NCBI GenBank assembly: GCA_030584065.1
Contig: CP129489.1
Coordinates: 3,143,497-3,207,496, forward strand
Source: Flavobacteriales bacterium
GTDB lineage: Bacteria > Bacteroidota > Bacteroidia > Flavobacteriales_F > PHOS-HE28
Direction: 5' to 3'
Length of the DNA: 64,000 bases
Below, in pieces: positions 24,336-31,363 of this stretch. How positions within the stretch are numbered: position 1 is the stretch's first letter; every line of letters begins with the position of its first letter. The position numbers and the translations under genes are program-made. The notes beneath the pieces are model-generated. The model made no database searches, had not been told where the DNA came from, and saw only the letters and a program-made list of their open reading frames with translations.

Positions 24336-25609
24336 GCACCAAAGCGGCACCGGTCTCCCAAGCGCTCAACATCGAGGAGCTCCGTGCGCAGTTCCCGATC
24401 CTGAAGGAACTGGTGCACGGCAAGCCGCTGGTCTACTTCGACAACGCCGCGACCAGCCAGAAGCCGCGCCGTGTGATCAAGGCCGAGAGCGCCTACTACG
24501 CCACGATCAACGCCAACGTGCACCGGGGCGTACACACACTGAGCACCAAGGCCACCGAAGCGCAGGAGGCCGCGCGGGAGATCATCCGCAAGCACATCAA
24601 CGCGAAGCACGCGCACGAGGTGATCTTCACCAGCGGAACCACCGCGAGCCTGAACCTGGCGGCGTTCAGCCTAGGACAGTTGCTCTTGAAGAAGGGTGAC
24701 GAGGTGCTGATCAGCGGGATGGAGCACCACGCGAACATCGTCCCCTGGCAGCTGGCCTGCGAGCGGCAGGGGGCGAAGCTGAAGGTGATCCCGGTGACCG
24801 ACTCCGGAGAACTGGCATTGGGGTCATCTGATCATCTGATCGACCAATTATCTGATCGCACCCGCGTCCTCGCGGTGAGCCACGTCAGTAACACGCTGGG
24901 CACCATCAACCCAGTGAAGGAGCTGATCGCCGAGGCGAAGAAGCGCGGCATCGTCACCGTGGTGGACGGAGCGCAGGCCATCGCGCACCTGGATGTCGAC
25001 GTGCAGGACCTCGGCTGCGACCTCTATGCCTTCAGCGGGCACAAGGCCTACGGACCAACTGGTACCGGCATTCTCTACGGTCGCGAGGAATTGCTGGAGC
25101 AGATGCCTCCGGGGCAGGGCGGCGGCGAGATGATCGATGTGGTCACCTTCGAGAAGACCACCTACGCCAAGCTGCCCTTCAAGTTCGAGGCGGGCACGCC
25201 GCACATCGCCGGCATCATCGGCCTGGGCGAGGCATTCCGCTGGATGGAGGACTACGACAAGGCGGCGATGGCGAAGCACGAGCACGCGCTGCTCGAGCAT
25301 GCCACCAAGGAGCTGCTCACCATCAATGGCCTGCGCATCATCGGCACGGCGAAGGAGAAGGTGGGCGTGATCAGCTTCGTGATCGACCCTTCGAGTGCCT
25401 CAGGGTCTGGCGTTCACCACTACGACCTCGGCACGCTGCTCGACCAGCAGGGCATCGCCGTGCGCACGGGCCACCATTGCACCCAGCCGCTGATGGAGCG
25501 CTTCGGCGTGAGCGGAACCACGCGGGCCAGCTTCGCGTGTTTCAATACGAAGGAGGAGGTGGATGTGATGGTGGCGGCGACCAGGAAGGCTGTGAAGATG
25601 CTGCGTTGA
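24332..25609 (+). CDS. sufS: Cysteine desulfurase SufS
   Basis: A 425-residue type II cysteine desulfurase. The PLP-binding Lys is about residue 238 (FSGHKAYGP), and the catalytic Cys is about residue 383 (RTGHHCTQP). It removes sulfur from cysteine and hands it to SufE for the SufBCD scaffold. The GTG at 24332, overlapping the sufD stop as GTGA, is preferred to an ATG 48 bases earlier, since that extension is out-of-frame sufD sequence. Two stretches look inserted relative to the usual family layout: SSDHLID (165-171) and DPSSASG (about 352-358). Both are encoded by short repeats known elsewhere in the window. Confidence 0.95.
   Translation: MSTKAAPVSQALNIEELRAQFPILKELVHGKPLVYFDNAATSQKPRRVIKAESAYYATINANVHRGVHTLSTKATEAQEAAREIIRKHINAKHAHEVIFTSGTTASLNLAAFSLGQLLLKKGDEVLISGMEHHANIVPWQLACERQGAKLKVIPVTDSGELALGSSDHLIDQLSDRTRVLAVSHVSNTLGTINPVKELIAEAKKRGIVTVVDGAQAIAHLDVDVQDLGCDLYAFSGHKAYGPTGTGILYGREELLEQMPPGQGGGEMIDVVTFEKTTYAKLPFKFEAGTPHIAGIIGLGEAFRWMEDYDKAAMAKHEHALLEHATKELLTINGLRIIGTAKEKVGVISFVIDPSSASGSGVHHYDLGTLLDQQGIAVRTGHHCTQPLMERFGVSGTTRASFACFNTKEEVDVMVAATRKAVKMLR
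24824..24845. repeat. GATC-type repeat within sufS
   Basis: Identical over 22 bases to intergenic positions 7154-7175 and translated in frame as SSDHLID plus the first base of the next codon. Confidence 0.75.
25387..25405 (+). repeat. CCCTTCGAG...CTCAGGG palindromic repeat within sufS
   Basis: CCCTTCGAGTGCCTCAGGG, a variant of the sufD insert, encodes part of DPSSASG just before the strand leading to the active-site Cys. Confidence 0.65.
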
Positions 25610-25633
25610 CCCTTAGACAAGCTCAGGGTGACA
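25610..25633 (+). repeat. CCCTTAGAC...CTCAGGGTGACA repeat between sufS and sufE
   Basis: This third copy starts one base after the sufS stop and fills the whole gap to the sufE ATG; its last base is the A of that ATG. Its purine-rich GGGTGA may serve as the translation signal for sufE. Confidence 0.7.
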
Positions 25634-26064
25634 TGACCAACGCTTCCACATTGACCCAGACCCAACAAGAGCTCATCGACGAGTTCGCCATGTTCACTGA
25701 CTGGCAAGACCGCTACGAGCACCTGATCGAGCTGGGCAAGGAACTGCCGCTGATCGCGCCGGAGCACAAGACCGATGACAACCTGGTGCGGGGGTGCCAG
25801 AGCCGGGTATGGCTTTACGCGGAACCAAAGAATGATCTCATCCACTTCACCGCCGACAGCGATGCGATGATCACCAAGGGCATCGTGGCGCTGCTGGTGC
25901 GCGTGTTCAACGACCGTACACCGCAGGAGATCATTGGCGCGTCCACCGAGTTCATCGATCAGATCGGCCTGCGTGCGCACCTGAGCCCCAACCGCGCGAA
26001 CGGGCTCAGCGCGATGATCGATCAGATGAAACGGTACGCCCTCGCTTACTCGTCCAAGTCATGA
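25633..26064 (+). CDS. sufE: SufE family sulfur acceptor protein
   Basis: A 143-residue SufE. The sulfur-accepting Cys is residue 55 in DDNLVRGCQSRVWL, the diagnostic motif. It takes persulfide from SufS and passes it to SufB. The frame is open further upstream, through sufS, but MTNASTLTQTQQELIDEF is the proper N-terminus. Its stop overlaps the next start (ATGA). Confidence 0.95.
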   Translation: MTNASTLTQTQQELIDEFAMFTDWQDRYEHLIELGKELPLIAPEHKTDDNLVRGCQSRVWLYAEPKNDLIHFTADSDAMITKGIVALLVRVFNDRTPQEIIGASTEFIDQIGLRAHLSPNRANGLSAMIDQMKRYALAYSSKS

Positions 26065-26381
26065 CACCCGAGGAGAAGAAACAACTGGAGGAGAGCATCA
26101 TCAACTCCCTCAAGTCGGTGTACGACCCGGAGATCCCGGTGGACATCTACGAGCTGGGACTGATCTACGACGTGGTGATCCACGACGATGCCAGCGTGTA
26201 CATCAAGATGACCCTGACCAGTCCGGCGTGCCCGGTGGCGGGGACCCTGCCCGGCGAGGTGGAGCAGAAGGTGGCCGGTGTGCAGGGCGTGAAGAGCGCC
26301 AAGGTGGAGATCACCTTCGAACCGCCCTGGGACCGCACGATGATGAGCGAGGCGGCGCAGCTGGAGCTGGGGTTCATGTGA
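26061..26381 (+). CDS. sufT: MIP18/DUF59 family Fe-S assembly protein (SufT-like)
   Basis: A 106-residue DUF59 protein: SVYDPEIPVDIYELGLIYDV, then TLTSPACPVAGTLP with the conserved Cys, and ITFEPPWDRTMMS at the end. SufT-like proteins help mature Fe-S enzymes, particularly under high demand. It overlaps sufE by four bases and lies in the expected suf order. Confidence 0.93.
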   Translation: MTPEEKKQLEESIINSLKSVYDPEIPVDIYELGLIYDVVIHDDASVYIKMTLTSPACPVAGTLPGEVEQKVAGVQGVKSAKVEITFEPPWDRTMMSEAAQLELGFM

Positions 26382-26391
26382 TTCTGTAGCG

Positions 26392-26691
26392 ATGATCCCG
26401 CGAACTGGCATCGCTATCCTGTTGATCGGTCTGTGGTCATGCACATCCTTCAGCGAGTTCATCCCGGTCCTCAGGGTGGGTGATGAGTTGATCGACCGTC
26501 CCGAGCTCATGAGCGATTCGCTTCGTGCCAACGTCGTGCTGGTGCTCTCGTACTACAACGAAGACTGGAAGATGGAAGGTGAGCGGCTGCTGGTTTCCCA
26601 GACTGATCGCGAGTTACTTTGGAACTATACGATGAAAGCCATGGATCGCACATGGATGGCGACCCATACTCCGACCCAGACCAAGCCATGA
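26392..26691 (+). CDS. Small putative lipoprotein in the suf operon
   Basis: A 99-residue protein with a short lipoprotein signal (GIAILLIGLWSC, Cys at ~17). The mature region is acidic and contains RVGDELIDRPELMSDS and SYYNEDWKMEGERLL. No family was recognised. It starts 10 bases after sufT, and its stop overlaps the DUF2480 start (ATGA), so it belongs to the operon. Related Bacteroidota usually have sufT next to DUF2480, which makes this an inserted or lineage-specific member. Confidence 0.65.
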   Translation: MIPRTGIAILLIGLWSCTSFSEFIPVLRVGDELIDRPELMSDSLRANVVLVLSYYNEDWKMEGERLLVSQTDRELLWNYTMKAMDRTWMATHTPTQTKP

Positions 26692-27206
26692 GCGACGAAA
26701 GCCCCATCATCAACAAGGTCGCTTCGAGCGGGATCATCACCCTCGACCTGGAAGAGCTGTACCCGGCCGGTGAGCGCGTGGTCTTCGACCTGAAGCCGCT
26801 GTTGTGGCAGGAGATCGCGCTGAAGGAGGATGACCTGCGCGCCTTCTGCAAGGAACACGACTGGTCGCAGTATGCAGGGAAGCTCGTGAGCGTGCATTGC
26901 AGCGCCGATGCCATCGTGCCCACCTGGGCCTTCATGCTGGTGGCCACCCACCTGCAGCCGCACGCGGCCTTCGTCACGCAGGGCGATGCGGACCAGTTGG
27001 AACGCGCCGTGTTCACCCGTTTCGTGCAGCAGCTGGATGTGGAGCCCTACCGCAATGCCCGCGTGGTAGTGAAGGGCTGCAGCAAGCTGCCCGTGCCGCT
27101 GAACGCCTACGTGGAGCTGAGCGCGAAGCTGCTGCCTGTGGTGAAGAGCCTGATGTTCGGGGAACCGTGCAGCACGGTGCCGCTGTACAAGGCACCGAAG
27201 CCGTAG
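26688..27206 (+). CDS. DUF2480 family protein
   Basis: A 172-residue Bacteroidota-specific protein: NKVASSGIITLDLEEL at the start, DLKPLLWQEIALKEDDLRAF, HCSADAIVPTWAFML with a conserved Cys, and KGCSKLPVPLNAYVEL with another. It is regularly found at the end of suf operons in this phylum, so a role linked to Fe-S assembly is likely but uncharacterised. The ATG at 26688 overlaps the preceding stop; a longer frame upstream is not coding. Confidence 0.88.
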   Translation: MSDESPIINKVASSGIITLDLEELYPAGERVVFDLKPLLWQEIALKEDDLRAFCKEHDWSQYAGKLVSVHCSADAIVPTWAFMLVATHLQPHAAFVTQGDADQLERAVFTRFVQQLDVEPYRNARVVVKGCSKLPVPLNAYVELSAKLLPVVKSLMFGEPCSTVPLYKAPKP

Positions 27207-27209
27207 CGC

Positions 27210-27217
27210 TACCTTCG
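27210..27217 (+). promoter_or_regulatory. -7-like box TACCTTCG of the metalloprotease gene
   Basis: TACCTTCG, one mismatch from TAnnTTTG, ends four bases before the ATG at 27222. Confidence 0.45.
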
Positions 27218-27221
27218 GGGC

Positions 27222-29330
27222 ATGCGTTGGGTGTCCCTGACCATTGCACTGCTGGTGGCGTTGACTACTGCCGCCCAACCGGACACCGTGAACGTGCCCA
27301 ATAGCACGAACGGGTGGTACCTCTCGCCGCATGGCACCATTCGCGTGCTGGTCCTATTCTGCGAGTTGGAATACGACAAGAACCCAGCACGAGACCCACA
27401 GCCGGATGGCGCATCGCATTGGCGGAAGGGACAGCTCCCCAATTGGAGGGATGAGCTTTTCGACCCGCAACCCGCAGCGGCGTACCTCGGCCAGATCACA
27501 CGCTATTACCATGACATGTCCTTGGGGCGGTATACCGTTCTGGGGGATTACATCGATACGATCCTCACCATTCGCGAGAGCGAGCATCCCGGGCTGGGCA
27601 ATGCGCACGGAATCGGCGCCCTTGCCGTGAAGGAGGCCAACGAGCTCGGTGCGCTGCGCACACGGCACCGCCTGGCCATCGCTGATTTCGACCTCTGGCA
27701 GCGGGGCGGGAAGCCGGGGCTGCCGAAGCGGCCGGGACCGGACAGCCCGCACAGCTACGATCATGTGATGGTGATTGCCCGCAACAGCGGACTCACGCAC
27801 AACCAGGGCAGCACGGACCCCGGGAGTCCGGGCAAGCTGTTCGGCTTCGAGAGCGATTCGCAGAGCCGGTTCGGAGGCATGTACGCGTTGCCGTACGAGA
27901 TTCTTCAGCACGAGTTCAACCATTTGCTCTTCGGAGGCAACAACTTTCACGCGGGCGGCGGCAATGCTTCGCAGTTCGCCAGCTATTTCCCTTGGCTGCA
28001 GGGCGGTTGGAGCATGATGGGCGGCAGCAACAGCGCCCTGCTCACCGGGAATGCCTGGGACCGTGACCGGCTCGGCTGGGCACCAGAAGGTGCCGCACAC
28101 CGGATCAGGGCACGGGGCGCCGACGGTCGGGAGGTCAATGGCGATATCGATCCGTACAACGGCGACACCGGCGTCTTCGTGCTGCGCGATTTCATGACCA
28201 CGGGCGATGCGCTGCGGATTCGGCTGCCCTTCCTCGGCGATGATGAATACCCTCAATGGATCTGGCTCGAGAACCACCAGGGCCACAAGCGGAATGGCGT
28301 GCTGAGCGACCAGTTCCACTACGAGAGCGTGGCCGAGTGCACCGCCCCGCTGGTGCCGGGCCTCTTCGCCTATGTGCAGGTGGACCGCGACAACCGGTAC
28401 GGACGCGATGTCTACGGTCAGCACTCCGATTACCTGCGCGCACTGTGCGCCAGCGGGCACCACGATTACGAGCTGCGCGGAGACACCGTGCCCTTCGAGT
28501 GCCTGTGGCCCAAGCCGACCACGCCCTACAAGGTGGGCCGGGCCTCGGCCAACCCGCTCACCGGCCAGCAGGACCTGGAGCTGCCGCTGACCCCGAGCCC
28601 TCAGGGCCGGCTGGATCGCGGCAAGCACTATGTGCCCCGAATCGAGTTCCGTGACGGTCAGCGGATCGACCAGGGCCACTTCTTCGGGCATTCCCGGCAG
28701 GTCTTCACCCCGCAGGGCAATCGCAAGCTGGGCATGTGCACCAACCCGTCCACGGCGAACATGGTCACCCTGCTCAATCAGGGCGGGAATGCGGTCAACC
28801 GGGCTGCTCCGCCGGACAACCGCGTGGTGCACTTGAACGGCATTGCCGCTGAGGTCCTGGAGCAGCGCGAGGGTGGCGATCTGGTGGTGCGCATCACGAA
28901 TGACGACCGGCGACTCAGTAATACACTGCGCTGGTGCGCGGATAGCATCGTGCTGCACCATCCGCCGCATCAGGGCCGCCCGGCGCTGGTGCTTGAGAAG
29001 GGGTCGGAGCTCATCCTGGACCGCTCGGGCACGCCCACGCGGCTCGATCGGCCGGAACGTGCAGGGGGGCGCACCTGGTACGCAGCGCCCACGCGTCTCG
29101 TGATGAGCCCAGGCGCCCACGTGACGGGCGAGGCGAGAAGCGCGCTCACCCTGCGGAACGGCAGCGAGCTGCATGTGCTGCCCGGAGCTCGGCTGGAGCT
29201 GCACCGCAAGGCGCGCCTCACGGTGGAGCGCGACTCCCGCATCGTGCTGCATGGCTCAGCGGAGGCGAAGGCCAGGCCGCGCGCGCTCCGCAAGCTCCGG
29301 AAGCAGGGCCGGCTCGTGACGGCTCAGTAG
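27222..29330 (+). CDS. Secreted zinc metalloprotease (M6/immune-inhibitor-A-like)
   Basis: A 702-residue secreted protein with signal peptide MRWVSLTIALLVALTTAAQ. The zinc motif HEFNH is at residues 230-234 in LQHEFNHLLFGG, preceded by a domain with YYHDMSLGRYTVLGD as in M6-like peptidases (whose usual motif is HExGH; here the fourth residue is Asn). The C-terminal half is beta-rich. No T9SS sorting domain was seen; the chain ends in a basic tail. Its stop overlaps the convergent purF stop by seven bases. Confidence 0.75.
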   Translation: MRWVSLTIALLVALTTAAQPDTVNVPNSTNGWYLSPHGTIRVLVLFCELEYDKNPARDPQPDGASHWRKGQLPNWRDELFDPQPAAAYLGQITRYYHDMSLGRYTVLGDYIDTILTIRESEHPGLGNAHGIGALAVKEANELGALRTRHRLAIADFDLWQRGGKPGLPKRPGPDSPHSYDHVMVIARNSGLTHNQGSTDPGSPGKLFGFESDSQSRFGGMYALPYEILQHEFNHLLFGGNNFHAGGGNASQFASYFPWLQGGWSMMGGSNSALLTGNAWDRDRLGWAPEGAAHRIRARGADGREVNGDIDPYNGDTGVFVLRDFMTTGDALRIRLPFLGDDEYPQWIWLENHQGHKRNGVLSDQFHYESVAECTAPLVPGLFAYVQVDRDNRYGRDVYGQHSDYLRALCASGHHDYELRGDTVPFECLWPKPTTPYKVGRASANPLTGQQDLELPLTPSPQGRLDRGKHYVPRIEFRDGQRIDQGHFFGHSRQVFTPQGNRKLGMCTNPSTANMVTLLNQGGNAVNRAAPPDNRVVHLNGIAAEVLEQREGGDLVVRITNDDRRLSNTLRWCADSIVLHHPPHQGRPALVLEKGSELILDRSGTPTRLDRPERAGGRTWYAAPTRLVMSPGAHVTGEARSALTLRNGSELHVLPGARLELHRKARLTVERDSRIVLHGSAEAKARPRALRKLRKQGRLVTAQ

Positions 29331-31225
29331 GCCCGCACGTTCTTCCCCTCCATGTAGTTGATGAAGGCGCGGTTCACCACGCGGTTGCCGCCCGGTGTGG
29401 GGTAGTCGCCGGTGAAATACCAGTCGCCGCGGTGGCCGGGGCAGGCGGCATGCAGGCCCTCGATGCTCTGGTACACGAGGCGCACCTCGGCTCCGATGTC
29501 CTCGGGGGTGAGGAGCTCGGCGATGCGGTCGCTGATCTGCTGTGCGGTGAACGGCGCGTAGATGTCCTTCACCACGTTCGCCTGCTCGGACAGCGGCAGA
29601 CCCACCATGGCCTGGGCCCGGTCGTACACGTCATCGATGACGTTGGCCTGCTTGGTCTCCTTCAGCAACGAGATGGCGGCGCGGAAGGCCACCAGGTCGC
29701 CGAGCTTGGCCATGTCGATGCCGTAGCAGTCGGGGTAGCGGATCTGCGGGGCGCTGCTCACCACCACGATGCGCTTCGGTCCGAGGCGATCGAGCATGCG
29801 CAGGATGCTCTGCTTGAGCGTGGTGCCGCGCACGATGCTGTCGTCGATCACCACCAGGCTGTCGATGCCGGGCCTCACGGTGCCGTAAGTGATGTCGTAC
29901 ACGTGCGCCACCAGGTCGTCGCGGGCGTCATCGGCGGTGATGAAGGTGCGCAGCTTGGCATCCTTGATCGCCACTTTCTCCAGGCGCGGCCGGAGGGCGA
30001 GGATGGCGCGCAGCTTCGCAGCATCCGGCGAGGGCCCGAGCTCCAGGATGCGCCGCTCCTTCAGCGCATTCAAGCGGTCCTCCATCTCCTTGAGCATGCC
30101 GTAGCAGGCCACCTCGGCGGTGTTGGGGATGAAGCTGAAGACGGTGTTCTCCAGGTCGTGATCCACGGTCTCCAGGATGGCGGGGCAGACCGAACGGCCC
30201 AGCGCGATCCGCTCCTGGTAGACATCGCGGTCGCTGCCGCGGCTGAAATAGATGCGCTCGAAGCTGCACGCGCGCTTCTCCATCGGCTCCCGCACCAGTT
30301 GCTCGGCGAAGGAGCCGTCCTTGCGGATGATGAGGGCGTGGCCCGGCGTGAGCTCCTGCACCTGCTCGGTGCGCACGTTGAAGGCCGTCTGGATGGCGGG
30401 GCGCTCGCTGGCCACCACCACCACCTCGTCGTCGGCGTACCAATAGGCCGGCCGGATGCCGGCGGGATCGCGCAGCACGAAGGCATCGCCATGGCCCATC
30501 ATGCCGGCCAGGGCATACCCGCCGTCGAAGTCCAGCGCGCTGTTCACCAGGATCTGGCGCACATCGAGCTTTTCGGCGATCACCTGGGTGATCTGCCGCT
30601 CGGTGTAGCCCAGCTGCCGGTGAATGGTGGCCAGGCGCTCGTTCTCCACATCGAGGAAGTGGCCGATCTTCTCGAGCACCGTCATGGTGTCGCTGCGCTC
30701 CTTGGGGTGCTGGCCGATGGAGACGAGCAGGTCGAACAGCTCGTCCACATTGGTCATGTTGAAGTTGCCGGCGACCACCAGATTGCGCGTCATCCAGTTG
30801 TTGAGGCGCCGGCGCGGGTGGCAATTCTCCAGGCTATCGCGACCGAATGTGGCGTAGCGCAGGTGCCCGAGCAGCACTTCGCCGGCGAAGGGCATGAGCT
30901 GCTTGAGCAGATGCGGGTTGCCTGCCGCGGCCGGATCCTGGGCCAAGGCCTCGGCGTAGCCCCGGTCCACCTTGCCGAAGATCCGCTGGATGGCCTGCTT
31001 GTCGGTGCTTCGCTCCCGGTCGATGTAGTTGAGGCCGGGGGCCGGGTCGAGCTTGATGGAGGCGATGCCGGCACCATCCTGCCCGCGGTTGTGCTGCTTC
31101 TCCATCAGCAGGTACAGCCGCTTGAGGCCGTAGAGGGGTGAGCCGTAGCGCTCCTGGTAGTAGGAGAGGGGCTTGCGGAGGCGGATGAGCGCGATGCCGC
31201 ACTCGTGCTTGATGGCGTCGCTCAT
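29324..31225 (-). CDS. purF: Amidophosphoribosyltransferase
   Basis: A 633-residue class II glutamine amidotransferase, the first committed enzyme of purine synthesis. The nucleophile Cys is residue 9 (KHECGIALI), so an eight-residue propeptide must be removed to expose it, as in the Bacillus-type enzyme. The PRPP-binding loop is VVIDDSIVRGTTLKQ at about residues 455-470. It is longer than the ~500-residue E. coli enzyme, as is usual in Bacteroidota. The start at 31225 is supported by a TACCTTTG box at 31248-31255; the upstream extension of the frame is non-coding. Confidence 0.95.
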   Translation of the reverse strand: MSDAIKHECGIALIRLRKPLSYYQERYGSPLYGLKRLYLLMEKQHNRGQDGAGIASIKLDPAPGLNYIDRERSTDKQAIQRIFGKVDRGYAEALAQDPAAAGNPHLLKQLMPFAGEVLLGHLRYATFGRDSLENCHPRRRLNNWMTRNLVVAGNFNMTNVDELFDLLVSIGQHPKERSDTMTVLEKIGHFLDVENERLATIHRQLGYTERQITQVIAEKLDVRQILVNSALDFDGGYALAGMMGHGDAFVLRDPAGIRPAYWYADDEVVVVASERPAIQTAFNVRTEQVQELTPGHALIIRKDGSFAEQLVREPMEKRACSFERIYFSRGSDRDVYQERIALGRSVCPAILETVDHDLENTVFSFIPNTAEVACYGMLKEMEDRLNALKERRILELGPSPDAAKLRAILALRPRLEKVAIKDAKLRTFITADDARDDLVAHVYDITYGTVRPGIDSLVVIDDSIVRGTTLKQSILRMLDRLGPKRIVVVSSAPQIRYPDCYGIDMAKLGDLVAFRAAISLLKETKQANVIDDVYDRAQAMVGLPLSEQANVVKDIYAPFTAQQISDRIAELLTPEDIGAEVRLVYQSIEGLHAACPGHRGDWYFTGDYPTPGGNRVVNRAFINYMEGKNVRAY

Positions 31226-31247
31226 GGGGGATGCCCCGGGGGGCGCG

Positions 31248-31255
31248 CAAAGGTA
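31248..31255 (-). promoter_or_regulatory. purF: -7 box TACCTTTG of purF
   Basis: A perfect -7 match on the minus strand, 22 bases before the purF ATG. Confidence 0.6.
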
Positions 31256-31337
31256 CCCATCCGCCGGGAGGGGCCGTTTCGGCGTCTGCCGGGCCCGGCC
31301 AAGCAACTTCGGCGGTGCAAGGGCTGTCTACACCCTG

Positions 31338-31345
31338 TACCTTGG
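31338..31345 (+). promoter_or_regulatory. -7-like box TACCTTGG of the T9SS type B gene
   Basis: TACCTTGG lies 18 bases before the proposed GTG start at 31364 and supports that start over an ATG further upstream. Confidence 0.4.
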
Positions 31346-31363
31346 CGCATACGCTCCGGCACC

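Noticed and set aside
29432-31141. Long plus-strand frame opposite purF
   Set aside because: Shadow of purF; its translation is His/Ala-rich without motifs.
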